From NCBI RefSeq assembly GCF_904846065.1, contig NZ_CAJGZV010000001.1, positions 2,170,001-2,234,000 on the forward strand: a stretch of 64,000 bases of DNA, in the 5' to 3' direction. Made by a program: the position numbers and the translations under genes. Shown one piece after another: positions 28,525 through 37,835 of the stretch. The notes below the pieces were generated by a model, which did no database searches, was not told where the DNA came from, and saw only the letters and a list, made by a program, of their open reading frames with translations. Position 1 is the first letter of the stretch; every line of letters starts with the position of its first letter. Source of the DNA: Psychrobacter immobilis. GTDB taxonomy: Bacteria; Pseudomonadota; Gammaproteobacteria; Pseudomonadales; Moraxellaceae.

Positions 28525-29256
28525 ATGAGTGAATCACTATTACGCACCGCCGCCATTCCTGTCACTGATCCTGAAGCGGGTCTACGTTTGACAGAAATCT
28601 TTTATTCTTTGCAAGGTGAAGCGCTGACCTCAGGCTTGCCAACGATATTTGTACGCTTGACTGGCTGTCCACTTCGCTGTGTCTATTGCGATACTGAATA
28701 CGCCTTTACTGGCGGCGAGCGGCAGTCGCTAGAAACCATTATAGAGACCATCAAAAGCTATCCTTGCAAGCGTATTTGTCTGACTGGCGGAGAGCCTTTA
28801 GCTCAGCCGAACGCCATTGAACTAATGAAGCGCTTACTGAGCGACGGTTATGAAATCTCGCTTGAAACCGCAGGCGCGCTCACGGTAGCAAACGTGCCAA
28901 AAGCGGTCAGTAAAGTCATGGATCTCAAAACGCCAAGCTCAGGCGAAGTCGATAAGAATCTATGGTCAAATCTCGACCACCTCACTCAGCATGACCAAAT
29001 CAAGTTTGTCATCATGAACCGTACTGATTACGACTGGGCAAAAGCCATGTTGATCGAGCATGAGCTAAACGATTTGGTCGGAACGGTTTGGTTCTCTCCG
29101 ATGTTTAATGTCGCAGAGGATATCGACGACGACGGCAGCCCCGATGTACCTTTGTTGGCGCGCGAACTCGCAGAGTGGATGTTGGCTGACGCTCTGCCCG
29201 TACGCTTCCAATTGCAACTGCATAAAATCATCTGGGCAGATGCTAAAGGCAAATAA
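28525..29256 (+). CDS. queE: 7-carboxy-7-deazaguanine synthase
   Basis: The protein has 243 residues. It is the radical SAM enzyme that contracts carboxytetrahydropterin to the deazaguanine base used for queuosine. The cluster motif is C48-xxx-C52-xx-C55 in GCPLRCVYCDTEYAF. SLQGEA near residue 30 and LTGGEPL are also typical. The other preQ0 genes (queC, queD, folE) are not in the window. It ends 61 bases before the permease gene and may be cotranscribed with it. Confidence 0.94.
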   Translation: MSESLLRTAAIPVTDPEAGLRLTEIFYSLQGEALTSGLPTIFVRLTGCPLRCVYCDTEYAFTGGERQSLETIIETIKSYPCKRICLTGGEPLAQPNAIELMKRLLSDGYEISLETAGALTVANVPKAVSKVMDLKTPSSGEVDKNLWSNLDHLTQHDQIKFVIMNRTDYDWAKAMLIEHELNDLVGTVWFSPMFNVAEDIDDDGSPDVPLLARELAEWMLADALPVRFQLQLHKIIWADAKGK

Positions 29257-29317
29257 TAGCCCAATCATCTAAATGGATATTCAACATAAATAGCGACCCA
29301 AGGATAGGAATATAGGT

Positions 29318-30472
29318 ATGGTCAAACTCATTTTATTGGGCTTATTATCGGGGGCATTTTTTAGCTCGACGTTTGTGTTAAACGAAGTTATGAGTGCGGC
29401 TGGTGGGCATTGGTTTTGGTCAGCTAGCCTTCGCTATGCATTTATGTGGCTAATACTCACGGCTATTATAATTATGCAGCATGGTTTTGGGCGTATTACA
29501 GAGCTGATGACTATATTCCGTCAACATTGGGGCTTTTGGTGTATTACGGGCAGTATTGGTTTTGGAATTTTTTATACAGGAATATGCTACGCGGCTGATC
29601 ATGTCGCAGGCTGGGTAGTCGCCGCGACCTTTATGTTTACAGTGGTCGCAAGCCTACTCGTTTTGCTAGCATTCGGACAACGTTTTGATAAAAAATTCAT
29701 TGCATATGCGTTATTAGTATTTGCTGGCGTGGTACTGGTCAATATCAGTGAAGGACTGCATGCTGCTTCTTTGCTAGATGCTGATGCAGTGCCTATGAAA
29801 GATATGCTGCTTTATGGTGCCGTGCCTGCCCTAGTAGCTGCCTTTAGCTATCCCATTGGTAACCAGTTGGTTTGGCAGGTATCTTACAACGCTCGCAAGC
29901 GTAATGCCGCGCCTACTAGCACTCAAAAAATTGATATCCAAGCCAACGAGATTAGTAAAAAAACAACCTCACTTATTACAGAAGCACCTGCGTTGTCAGC
30001 CGATATGAGTTATACGGCGGACGCGGTCGATTCCTTAAACCTTAACCACCCCACTCAAACCTTGCCGAGCTCTTTGCTGCAAACTTTAATCGCACGTATA
30101 CCTGCTATCAAAACCACCCTCCTACAAAATGCCTTTAACAAAGTATGGTTAATGACCTTGGGCAGTCTGCCATTTTGGTTGGTTTTGGGTCTTGTCGTTC
30201 ATCCGGATTTGCCTGATACTAAACAGGTATTCAATACCTTACTTGTGGCTTTATTGGCAGGTGTGGCGGCAACCAGTATCTTTTTATATGCCCGTGAAAA
30301 AGCGGAAACTTCAAGCGAAGTGGCTGGGGTTGATGCCACTCAGGCAAGTGAAGTGATATTTGCCTTAATTGGCGGTATGCTATTGCTCAATAATACCCTG
30401 CCATCAGCTATGGGCTTAATAGGTATTGCTCTGATTATCGTTGGGCTTATTCTATTTGCAAAAGATGGCTAA
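29318..30472 (+). CDS. EamA/EmrE-type multidrug-resistance permease
   Basis: The protein has 384 residues with about ten membrane helices in two halves of the drug/metabolite transporter superfamily. It looks closest to the long EmrE-like subfamily (opening GLLSGAFFSSTFVLNEVM; GVDATQASEVIFALIGG near the end). The two halves are separated by a hydrophilic stretch of roughly 70 residues (about 190-265) rich in Thr, Ser and Ala. The substrate is unknown. AGGA motifs precede the ATG. Confidence 0.82.
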   Translation: MVKLILLGLLSGAFFSSTFVLNEVMSAAGGHWFWSASLRYAFMWLILTAIIIMQHGFGRITELMTIFRQHWGFWCITGSIGFGIFYTGICYAADHVAGWVVAATFMFTVVASLLVLLAFGQRFDKKFIAYALLVFAGVVLVNISEGLHAASLLDADAVPMKDMLLYGAVPALVAAFSYPIGNQLVWQVSYNARKRNAAPTSTQKIDIQANEISKKTTSLITEAPALSADMSYTADAVDSLNLNHPTQTLPSSLLQTLIARIPAIKTTLLQNAFNKVWLMTLGSLPFWLVLGLVVHPDLPDTKQVFNTLLVALLAGVAATSIFLYAREKAETSSEVAGVDATQASEVIFALIGGMLLLNNTLPSAMGLIGIALIIVGLILFAKDG

Positions 30473-30593
30473 ACTACTACCTAAAGTTAGGTTAACTCTA
30501 TTTAAATTATTGATATAAACAACTTCAAAACCAAACTAGTCCAGCCCAGCCCAGCCAATCTATTTTGATGGCCATTATATTGGTAATATAATC

Positions 30594-31229
30594 ATGGTTA
30601 ATGATTTAATTTTTCCTGATATTTTATTATATTTATTAGATATGGTTGGTGTGATTGCTTGTGCGATCGCAGGTACACTGCTGGCACAGCACAAAGGCTT
30701 TGATATTGCTGGCTGTATCTTGGTTGCGATGGTCAATGCTATCGGCGGCGGTACACTACGTGATATGGCGCTAGACCGTCATCCGCTCTTTTGGATGACT
30801 GACCTCAATTATGTGATCGTCATCACAGTGACATCGCTTATTTTACAAATATTCTTTCATCTGTATCATAAGATTGATAAGGCATTGAAGCTGTTTGATG
30901 CCATTGGGTTAGCGGCTTTTAGCGTGATTGGTTTTAAGATAGCATTGACACAAGATATGTCAGCTATTATCGCTATTATGATGGGGGTTTGGACGGCTAT
31001 TATTGGTGGTCTGCTACGCGATATCATCTGTAATGAGATACCACTGTTACTTCAACGCGAGATTTATATCTCTGCTAGTATTGTAGGTTCGATCACTTAT
31101 CTGCTGCTTGACCGTTTGGGTGTAGATGCTGGATTGAATGAATTTATTATGCTGGGCGTTATCTTTGCTGTACGGATGCTAGCATTGCGTTTTGATTGGC
31201 ACCTGCCTTCTATACGTTTGGTGAAATAA
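30594..31229 (+). CDS. TRIC-type cation channel protein, copy 1
   Basis: The protein has 211 residues and about seven helices, two internally repeated halves of the YadS/UPF0126 (bacterial TRIC) family. The glycine kinks are present: AIGGGTLRD in the first half and IGGLLRDIICNEIPLLL in the second. Prokaryotic TRIC proteins form trimeric potassium or monovalent-cation channels. A paralogue follows 261 bases downstream with a MITE between. The start has no strong ribosome site. Confidence 0.88.
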   Translation: MVNDLIFPDILLYLLDMVGVIACAIAGTLLAQHKGFDIAGCILVAMVNAIGGGTLRDMALDRHPLFWMTDLNYVIVITVTSLILQIFFHLYHKIDKALKLFDAIGLAAFSVIGFKIALTQDMSAIIAIMMGVWTAIIGGLLRDIICNEIPLLLQREIYISASIVGSITYLLLDRLGVDAGLNEFIMLGVIFAVRMLALRFDWHLPSIRLVK

Positions 31230-31252
31230 GACCGATTCATATGGTTTAAACA

Positions 31253-31428
31253 CTAGGGCGTGTCCTCAATTCAATCGTTTACTTTCTAAATGGCCTAAAA
31301 ATAGCTAAATTTTGCCAAACATCGTCAAATAGCTTCTTAATATCTCAATATTATTTGCGCTACTTTCCTTGTTTGACGGCAATTTATCTCATTTTTATCA
31401 TCATTTTTGAAATGAGAACACGCCCTAA
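31253..31428 (-). mobile_element. MITE-like repeat, copy B (about 176 bp)
   Basis: CTAG-GGCGTGTCCTCA at the left and TGAGAACACGCC-CTAA at the right form the inverted ends. The interior is the reverse complement of the copies at 8058 and 38159. It lies between the two TRIC genes. Confidence 0.85.
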
Positions 31429-31490
31429 GCTCTACTGCATTGGCTTATAATAATCAGACAATCATCATACAAACTTAGTGAGACTTGCTC

Positions 31491-32156
31491 ATGCTGGCTA
31501 TCGCATTGAACCCTTCAGCACTAATCACTACGTTTGACCCACGCTCTCTCATTTATCTTTTTGATATGATTGGTATTATCGCTTGTAGTATTTCAGGCAC
31601 GATACTGGCAAAACATAAAAATTTCGATGTTTTTGGTTGTTTACTGGTGTCTATTGTCACCGCTATCGGTGGCGGCACTGTGCGTGATGTCATTTTAGAT
31701 CGCCACCCCCTATTTTGGATGGTGGATATGAGCTACCTGACTGTTATCACCCTCTCTTCATTAGTGATGCAAATATTCTTTCATCCCAACTCTAAACGCG
31801 TTAATAAGTTCCTCAAACTCTCAGATACTATTGGACTGTCAGTTTTTACCTTAATCGGTATCAAGGTTGCCGATAGTATGGGTGCAAATGTGCCCGTGGC
31901 ATTATTACTTGGGGTGATTACCATCATTGTCGGCGGTATCATCCGCGATATGATCTGCAATGAGATTCCGCTGGTGTTGCAGCAAGAGATTTATATTTCG
32001 GCAGCCTTGGCTGGCGGCATCCTCTATTTCGCACTACACAATCTGGGTGTGACAGCTTGGATTGCTGACATCGCTACTATGGGTACGATTTTTACCTTAC
32101 GCATGCTCGCTATTCGTTATGACTGGCAGTTTCCAACCATCGAATGGAAATACTAA
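31491..32156 (+). CDS. TRIC-type cation channel protein, copy 2
   Basis: The protein has 221 residues from the ATG at 31491; a TTG two codons upstream is less likely. It is a clear paralogue of the preceding gene, sharing DMIGIIACSISGTILAKHK, AIGGGTVRD, DRHPLFWMVD and IIRDMICNEIPLVLQQEIYIS. The sequences have diverged at many positions, so the duplication is not recent. Two co-expressed channels could form mixed trimers, which is speculation. Confidence 0.88.
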   Translation: MLAIALNPSALITTFDPRSLIYLFDMIGIIACSISGTILAKHKNFDVFGCLLVSIVTAIGGGTVRDVILDRHPLFWMVDMSYLTVITLSSLVMQIFFHPNSKRVNKFLKLSDTIGLSVFTLIGIKVADSMGANVPVALLLGVITIIVGGIIRDMICNEIPLVLQQEIYISAALAGGILYFALHNLGVTAWIADIATMGTIFTLRMLAIRYDWQFPTIEWKY

Positions 32157-32190
32157 AAAAGCGTCAACCTTAAACAAAGTCGACGCTATA
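32155..32190 (+). terminator. Weak terminator after the second TRIC gene
   Basis: AGCGTC / GACGCT arms with an extra two base pairs after one mismatch can pair around a short loop. The T run after it is interrupted (TATATTTG), so efficiency is doubtful. Confidence 0.45.
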
Positions 32191-32229
32191 TTTGCTACTG
32201 GTTGAGTATCTTATAATAAGATAATGCCA

Positions 32230-34065
32230 TCATTCCTGTATGACTGCTAAATCCCTTACCATCAACTGTAGACTTTGTTTGCCGTTCCACTCGTTGATGT
32301 CTAGCTGAAATAATACATGCGCTTTTTCTGCACGATAATCCCATATCTCGCTATCAAAGTTAAAATAAATTGCTTCAATCGGATATTGTACATCAGGGTA
32401 ACGCAGCGAAAGCTTAAGGTGCTTATCTTTTAATATCTTAAAGCTTAACACTTCAAAGACCCCATCAAATATTGGCGGTGCAAAGCCATGACCCCAAATA
32501 TTGGCATCAGCTAGGTGTTCAGCAAACCACAAGCTAAAGTCACTCGCCTGCAACGCGCCATCAGTGAATTTTTGCTCTGCAAATATCTCTTCATCCATCT
32601 GTGCCATGACGTCATTAAAAGCCATAACAAACCCATCAAAGTTACGGCGTTTGATCGTTAAGCCTGCTGCCATCGCATGACCACCAAAATGACTGATTAA
32701 ATCAGGATGGCGCTCGGCAACCTGCTCAATCGCATCACGAATGTGCACGCCAGCGATAGAACGCGCCGAGCCTTTGATAGGGTCATCTTCAGCGGTACGC
32801 TCTGTATCCGCAGGCGCAAAAACGATACTTGGCAAATAATGACTTTCTTTTAACCGTCCAGCGACGATGCCGATGACACCTTGATGCCAATCATCTTGGT
32901 ATAAAACGATACTGCGTTTATGATTATTATTCGTCTTTTTCTCAGATCTATTTTGAACAATAACATCGCCGCTTTCACGGTTATCCGCCGTAGCCTCATC
33001 GTCCATGTCTGTATCCGCAGCGGCTAATGTCTGTACGATGTTATCCGCTTGCGCGCGCATCTCACCTTCTACCTGTCGACGCGCCCGGTTTAACTGCTCA
33101 AGCTCTTGCGCCAAACGCTGCGCCGTACTCCAGTCATCCGTCAACAAACACTCAATACCGATGCGCATATTGTCCATACGACCAGCGGCATTGATACGAG
33201 GTCCTAAGACAAACCCAAAATCTTGTGCCTGCAACTGTTTAGGATCTCGCCCTGCTTGTTCAAGGAGTGCCAAGATACCGAGCGAGCAGCGCCCTTGGCG
33301 GATAGCCGCCAGTCCATGATGCACTAAAATGCGATTGTTTTTATCAAGCACCCCAACGTCGGCAATCGTTCCTAATGCCACCAAATCCAAATATTGACTC
33401 ACTTGCACGGTAGATTTACCAGCTTCGCGGCGCAGCTTAGCCAAGCGTCCAAGCACATAAAATGCCACACCCACTCCTACGAGCGCTTTACTGCTGAAGT
33501 GACAATCGAGCTGATTGGGATTAACCACAGCCTCCGCAGGCGGTGTTTCTTTAGTCGTCAAATGATGATCAGTAATAATCACGGTGATACCATCGGCTTG
33601 CGCACGAGCCACGCCTTCATGGCTTGAGATACCATTATCGACGGTCACTATCACCTCAGGATGATACTTCTCAATACCCAATTCGACAATTTCTGGTGTC
33701 AAACCATAGCCGTACTTAAAACGGTCGGGCACTAAAAAGTCAACGACTGCCCCCATTTTTGTAAGCGCACGCATCATTAATGCGGTACTGGTCGCACCAT
33801 CACAGTCAAAATCGCCCACGATAAGGATACGCTGACCGTCATCGATGGCGACGTCTAACAGACGCACTGCTTCGGTGACACCATGTAGCATTTCGGCTGG
33901 CAATAGCGCAGAGAGTTGCGTCTCTAGCTCATCAGGCTGAGTAATGCCGCGACCTGCATACAGGCGGGCAAGCGTCAATGATTGGGCGGCAAGTGGTTGC
34001 AGCGCGGCGGGCAACTCGTCGATGCGAGTGCTGGTATAACGGGGGGTTAAATTTAGCATGTGCAT
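32230..34065 (-). CDS. recJ: Single-stranded-DNA-specific 5'-3' exonuclease RecJ
   Basis: The protein has 611 residues. RecJ degrades single-stranded DNA in recombination and mismatch repair. DHH-family motifs are complete: VGDFDCDGATS, VTVDNGISS, ITDHHLT, and the DHHA1 segment FGGHAMAAGLTI, with RINAAGRMDN between. It is longer than the E. coli protein because of an acidic, low-complexity insert of about 40 residues (near 345-385, TDMDDEATADNRESGD) between the coiled-coil region and the strand HQGVIGIVAGRL. Start ATG 34065 or 34059; no good ribosome site. Confidence 0.95.
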   Translation of the reverse strand: MHMLNLTPRYTSTRIDELPAALQPLAAQSLTLARLYAGRGITQPDELETQLSALLPAEMLHGVTEAVRLLDVAIDDGQRILIVGDFDCDGATSTALMMRALTKMGAVVDFLVPDRFKYGYGLTPEIVELGIEKYHPEVIVTVDNGISSHEGVARAQADGITVIITDHHLTTKETPPAEAVVNPNQLDCHFSSKALVGVGVAFYVLGRLAKLRREAGKSTVQVSQYLDLVALGTIADVGVLDKNNRILVHHGLAAIRQGRCSLGILALLEQAGRDPKQLQAQDFGFVLGPRINAAGRMDNMRIGIECLLTDDWSTAQRLAQELEQLNRARRQVEGEMRAQADNIVQTLAAADTDMDDEATADNRESGDVIVQNRSEKKTNNNHKRSIVLYQDDWHQGVIGIVAGRLKESHYLPSIVFAPADTERTAEDDPIKGSARSIAGVHIRDAIEQVAERHPDLISHFGGHAMAAGLTIKRRNFDGFVMAFNDVMAQMDEEIFAEQKFTDGALQASDFSLWFAEHLADANIWGHGFAPPIFDGVFEVLSFKILKDKHLKLSLRYPDVQYPIEAIYFNFDSEIWDYRAEKAHVLFQLDINEWNGKQSLQLMVRDLAVIQE

Positions 34066-34372
34066 ATTCTACTGGCTTTAGCAGAGGGTCACAATGACAA
34101 TTTTTGGCGGCTTGGTTTATCGTTTTTTGTTGCAGTAAATTGTGATAAACCATATTTTAATACTAGCATAGAGCAAATAATTCATACTCTGTGCATATAA
34201 TATGCATAATATTTCATTTACAAAAACGGTGTATAGCGACTGCATTTTTCTGCATTTTGCTACAAAGCAATGATTGTATGCCGCTCAGAAATCCATAAAA
34301 TGGTAAGCAACTGAGATACTTGCTATCTATTGAGATTTTTTATTTTAACCATTTATAATATAAGGATGCTTT
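34066..34372. other. Divergent intergenic region recJ / DUF697-like gene
   Basis: This region is 307 bases and AT-rich. It includes ATGCATAATAT-type stretches but no promoter I would commit to. No RNA gene or repeat copy is seen. Confidence 0.4.
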
Positions 34373-34888
34373 ATGAAAACCACACCACTGGCTGAAAAAC
34401 TACCAAATACCATTGACCCTAGCTTGGATCTTGAACAAGTAAAAAAGGAATGTCAAAAGTTGGTCAAAAAACGCGCCAAATATTCTGCTGGTGTTGCCAT
34501 CGTTCCTGTACCATTTTTTGATGTCGCAGTAGACGCAGGTATGCTTACTCAACTATTACCTGACATTAGCGAGCGATTCGGCTTACTTGAAGACCGTAAG
34601 GCGGCAGTTGACTTAGAATCACGAGCCATTCATTGGGGCGCATTAAAAGATCGTACTGTCGATTTTGCAGGGTTGATGGCGACTCGTGGTATTGTTAAAA
34701 AGACCGTACAAGGCTTTGGTGGTCGTATTGCTGCCAAACAAGTAACGAAATTCATCCCACTAGGGGGGCAAATGGTTGCTGCTACAATGGGCTATATGAT
34801 TTTCAAAAAAATCGCCAATGACCACATCAATGAGTGTTACAAGCTTGCAAAAGATATTCAGCAAAAGCAACACGGTAAAAATGTCTAA
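34373..34888 (+). CDS. Small membrane-associated protein, DUF697-like
   Basis: The protein has 171 residues. Residues about 30-75 (KKRAKYSAGVAIVPVPFFDV then LTQLLPDISERFGL) look like the DUF697 segment found at the C-terminus of YcjF/Era-like GTPase partners. A second hydrophobic stretch lies at about 130-148 (FIPLGGQMVAATMGYMIFKKI). There is no GTPase domain. I infer membrane association; the function is unknown. It has its own terminator. Confidence 0.6.
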   Translation: MKTTPLAEKLPNTIDPSLDLEQVKKECQKLVKKRAKYSAGVAIVPVPFFDVAVDAGMLTQLLPDISERFGLLEDRKAAVDLESRAIHWGALKDRTVDFAGLMATRGIVKKTVQGFGGRIAAKQVTKFIPLGGQMVAATMGYMIFKKIANDHINECYKLAKDIQQKQHGKNV

Positions 34889-34922
34889 AACAGTTAAAAA
34901 ACCGACATTAACTTTATAAAAT

Positions 34923-34960
34923 AAAACCAGCTAAGAGCCATTGCCTTAGCTGGTTTTTTT
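34923..34960 (+). terminator. Intrinsic terminator
   Basis: AAAACCAGCTAAG / CTTAGCTGGTTTTTTT stem with a 9-base loop, 35 bases after the DUF697-like gene. Confidence 0.93.
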
Positions 34961-35145
34961 GTGCTGAGCTACGCATATATGGGTTTGAATTGGCTGCTTT
35001 GTGCAGAATGCTATTTAGCTAAATAGTATTTACGGTAGAAAATAATAGACACGCTACCCAAATATAGCAATACTTCATGAACAATTCACCTGCCTTATTG
35101 ATTAAAATCGTTAAAGTAAGATGAATTTTATTTTTGGATTATGGT

Positions 35146-35379
35146 ATGCCAAACTTTAGCGTAGATAGTTATGAGCTCACGTCAACACTGATATTGCTAT
35201 TGGGTTGCATCATTCTTTTCATCGCCAATATTTCGGCGGCATTTAATGACCGTTTTGATGATTGTTCGTGGGAACACCTCACCACTTGGTTATTTATCGT
35301 CGGTGGTTTATTGATGATTGTCGGCTATATTGGTTATAAAGCCTATGCATATTATCACCCTTATGCGTGGCTGGATTGA
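35146..35379 (+). CDS. Small two-helix membrane protein, unknown
   Basis: The protein has 77 residues from the ATG at 35146. Two hydrophobic segments are visible (about 9-31, LTSTLILLLGCIILFIANI; and about 48-66, LFIVGGLLMIVGYIGYKAY). The loop between is acidic with a DDCSWEH sequence. I do not recognise the family. A TTG four codons upstream is an alternative start. Codon use looks like that of neighbouring genes, so it is probably real. Confidence 0.5.
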   Translation: MPNFSVDSYELTSTLILLLGCIILFIANISAAFNDRFDDCSWEHLTTWLFIVGGLLMIVGYIGYKAYAYYHPYAWLD

Positions 35380-35574
35380 TAACGACAAGCTTTGATAAAA
35401 AAAGCTTTATTCAATACTAATAATAGTTGGTGGTGTTATTGATAAGTTTTGCTGATAATATACGACCTGCTTGGAGAAAATACGTGTCAATTAGCAAACA
35501 TCAACTCGTACCAAATGCCAGTTTCTATTAAGCATAAACCTTAAAACCAATAAAAATCTTAAAGGATCAGACCC

Positions 35575-35964
35575 ATGAAAAAAATCTTAATATCAACGGC
35601 TATGCTCGCTACCCTCGCTCTATCTGGATGCACAACGACTGGTGGCATGAATAATAATGCAGGTACTGCTATCGGTACTGCCAATGAGATTGGTATGAAT
35701 GTCTTTAAATCAGCGATTGATAACCAATGCCGCAGTCAGATTGAAAAGCAAACTGCTTGGCGTGTGGCTAGCGTGGCTATGACCGACACACAACAAGAAG
35801 CTGTAAAAAGTAATGTTTGTGGCTGCGTCAGTGAGCAAGCGCCGCAGCAAGTGACACTCGTTGAATTGGGCAATGCTGCTATCGATTCGCAATATCGCAC
35901 ACAGCTGGTCACGAAAGTCGTCGCAAAATCTCTACAAAGTTGCTATACCAGTTTTATGAAATGA
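35575..35964 (+). CDS. Small lipoprotein, unknown
   Basis: The protein has 129 residues. The signal peptide is MKKILISTAMLATLALSGC with a perfect lipobox, LSGC. The mature part has four cysteines in two groups (NQC at about 52; VCGC at about 82-84; QSC near the end), which could form disulfides in the periplasm. I do not recognise a family. AAAGGA lies about ten bases upstream of the ATG, and a terminator follows. Confidence 0.75.
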   Translation: MKKILISTAMLATLALSGCTTTGGMNNNAGTAIGTANEIGMNVFKSAIDNQCRSQIEKQTAWRVASVAMTDTQQEAVKSNVCGCVSEQAPQQVTLVELGNAAIDSQYRTQLVTKVVAKSLQSCYTSFMK

Positions 35965-36049
35965 AATGAAATAAAATATGATATATCTACTGATGTGTGG
36001 TAGATATGGTTGCACAACATTCAAGTTTTAAGACATTAAAATAAGACCA

Positions 36050-36086
36050 TAAAAAGGGTGCGTTATAAATAACCCACCCTTTTTAT
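36050..36086. terminator. Terminator after the lipoprotein gene
   Basis: AAAAAGGGTG and CACCCTTTTT arms with a partly paired AT-rich loop. It lies between convergent genes and can work both ways. Confidence 0.85.
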
Positions 36087-36126
36087 TGCTAAGTCTTTGT
36101 ACCATCACTTATCTTATTAACTTGGC

Positions 36127-36504
36127 TTAGAACTTGTTTTTGTCGACTGGATTCTGTGACAAAGCTGCTGTAAAGGGCAGTATCTTGCTGCGACTAAAAT
36201 ACTTAGAAGAGCCATCGATAATCTTATCTACTTCTTTGATCAAATCATTAATAACGTCATCATAAACGCCATGATATAGTTCAGTTTCGAATGCCGTAAA
36301 GGGATGCTTACGTGATGCCGAGCCGACCTCTGTCACGCCTTGCTTACTATAAAAAATATCGACTCGACCATCACTGTTGAGTACACAATTTAATACTCCG
36401 CCCTCCAGCTCCATCTCTACTCGCTCAGGCATAAAAATATAATCATCTACATTGATGAGTTTTTTTTCTACTTCTCTCTTAAAAAATGATTTGATATCAA
36501 ACAT
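36127..36504 (-). CDS. Hypothetical cytoplasmic protein
   Basis: The protein has 125 residues from the ATG at 36504, with AGGG about nine bases upstream. A frame 23 residues longer exists but its extension looks non-coding. The sequence starts MFDIKSFFKREVEKKL and is charged throughout, with no membrane segment. I recognise no family. Confidence 0.55.
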   Translation of the reverse strand: MFDIKSFFKREVEKKLINVDDYIFMPERVEMELEGGVLNCVLNSDGRVDIFYSKQGVTEVGSASRKHPFTAFETELYHGVYDDVINDLIKEVDKIIDGSSKYFSRSKILPFTAALSQNPVDKNKF

Positions 36505-36713
36505 GGATATATCCCTGACCTTAAAATTATAATATACGTTAGCACACCTGATTTTACAGCCACTGTCCAGCATGTAATCTGCTGCTTGTTCATTCGTGCT
36601 TTATGAATCAATACTATAAGATGACGTGATATTTTTTAAGACAGGATATGTAAAACTGCGTTTGATGTTGGTAAAAATAGAATGTTAGCTGTGGCTCCTT
36701 TATCCTATTGCAA

Positions 36714-36754
36714 TAAAAAAGGGAAGCTGTGCACTAGGGCGCGTCCCCTTTTTT
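36714..36754 (-). terminator. Probable terminator of aminotransferase 1
   Basis: AAAAAAGGG and CCCCTTTTTT flank a loop of about 21 bases, 29 bases beyond the stop codon of the leftward gene. The loop and right arm include a single MITE-type end, CTAGGGCGCGTCCCC (36733-36748), so the repeat may have contributed to the terminator. Confidence 0.6.
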
Positions 36755-36782
36755 AATGATGAAACTACTCTATCTGGCTTAA

Positions 36783-37835
36783 TCACACCCAGCCTTTCTC
36801 ACGAAACGATTTCAACACCTCAACAAACACTGCCATCTCATCAGGTCTGCCAAGCGTCAAGCGATTAAAGCCAGTGATAGGCGCAAACTCGCGACCAACA
36901 GCGATGCCATGGTCACACATCCTATCGATATAGGTTTGTACATCGCCTTTGATCTCGTGGAATATAAAGCTGGCTTGTGATGGTAAGTAGCGTAGTCCAA
37001 GCTCATCCAATGTCTGCTCAACCAGCTGACGCGATTGATTGGCAGTATGCAAACTCAACGCCAAAAACGCCTCATCATCCAAGGTTGCTATCGCAGCGAC
37101 AGCACCAGACAGATTGGTGTTATCCACTGAGATAAACGCCTCTAGCTCAGTGATCATTTGCGGACTGGCAACGGCATAGCCGACACGCATACCCGCTAGC
37201 GCACACAGTTTGGAGAAAGTCCGAACCACGACAATATTGTCTGAGCGCTGCGCTCTTATCCACGCAATCCCACTCTCAAAACTTGGGTCAGTGACATATT
37301 CTGAGTAGGCTTCATCTAGCAAGAAATAATGATGGTCTGGTGCCGTTCCTACCCACGCTTTTAACTCATCTGTGTCAGTAATCGTCGCTGTAGGATTGTT
37401 GGGATTGCAGAGATAAAACAAGCTTATACCATCAAAATCATCAGCCACTTTTTGCATATTTTGTAAATCAAAAGAATAGCTTTCAGGCATCAGTGCTACT
37501 TTTACCACGGGCACATTGATAGAGGTTGCATATAGTTCCGCATAAGCAAAGGTTGGGTGCGGCACAATTACTTGGAAGTTTCTGCCTTCTCTTAACGCTT
37601 TGTTTTGCAGCATTTGTACGACGGTGCGGATATTCTCACTGGAGCCGCTGCCTAGAGATGTTTGACTTTCAGTCACGTCATTAATTTTCGCAACTTTAGT
37701 GATTAAAGCTGCACGCTGGTCATCTGGATAACGAAAGCCGATATCTAAAGCATCGATAACCGCTTTTTTGGCAGAGTTTGCCATGCCCAATGAGTTTTCG
37801 TTAGAGTTTAATTCTATTAATGGATTGGTAAGCAC
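36783..37835 (-). CDS. HisC-like PLP-dependent aminotransferase, copy 1
   Basis: The protein has 350 residues if it starts at the GTG at 37835, which gives exactly the length of its paralogue at 38384; the in-frame extension upstream has no counterpart. It is a fold-type I aminotransferase: LNSNENSLGM at the N-terminus, CNPNNPT, DEAYSEY with the PLP-ring Asp, and TFSKLCALAGMRVGY with the Schiff-base Lys. It is closest to histidinol-phosphate aminotransferase-like enzymes, but the substrate is not settled and no his genes are near. Confidence 0.85.
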   Translation of the reverse strand: MLTNPLIELNSNENSLGMANSAKKAVIDALDIGFRYPDDQRAALITKVAKINDVTESQTSLGSGSSENIRTVVQMLQNKALREGRNFQVIVPHPTFAYAELYATSINVPVVKVALMPESYSFDLQNMQKVADDFDGISLFYLCNPNNPTATITDTDELKAWVGTAPDHHYFLLDEAYSEYVTDPSFESGIAWIRAQRSDNIVVVRTFSKLCALAGMRVGYAVASPQMITELEAFISVDNTNLSGAVAAIATLDDEAFLALSLHTANQSRQLVEQTLDELGLRYLPSQASFIFHEIKGDVQTYIDRMCDHGIAVGREFAPITGFNRLTLGRPDEMAVFVEVLKSFREKGWV

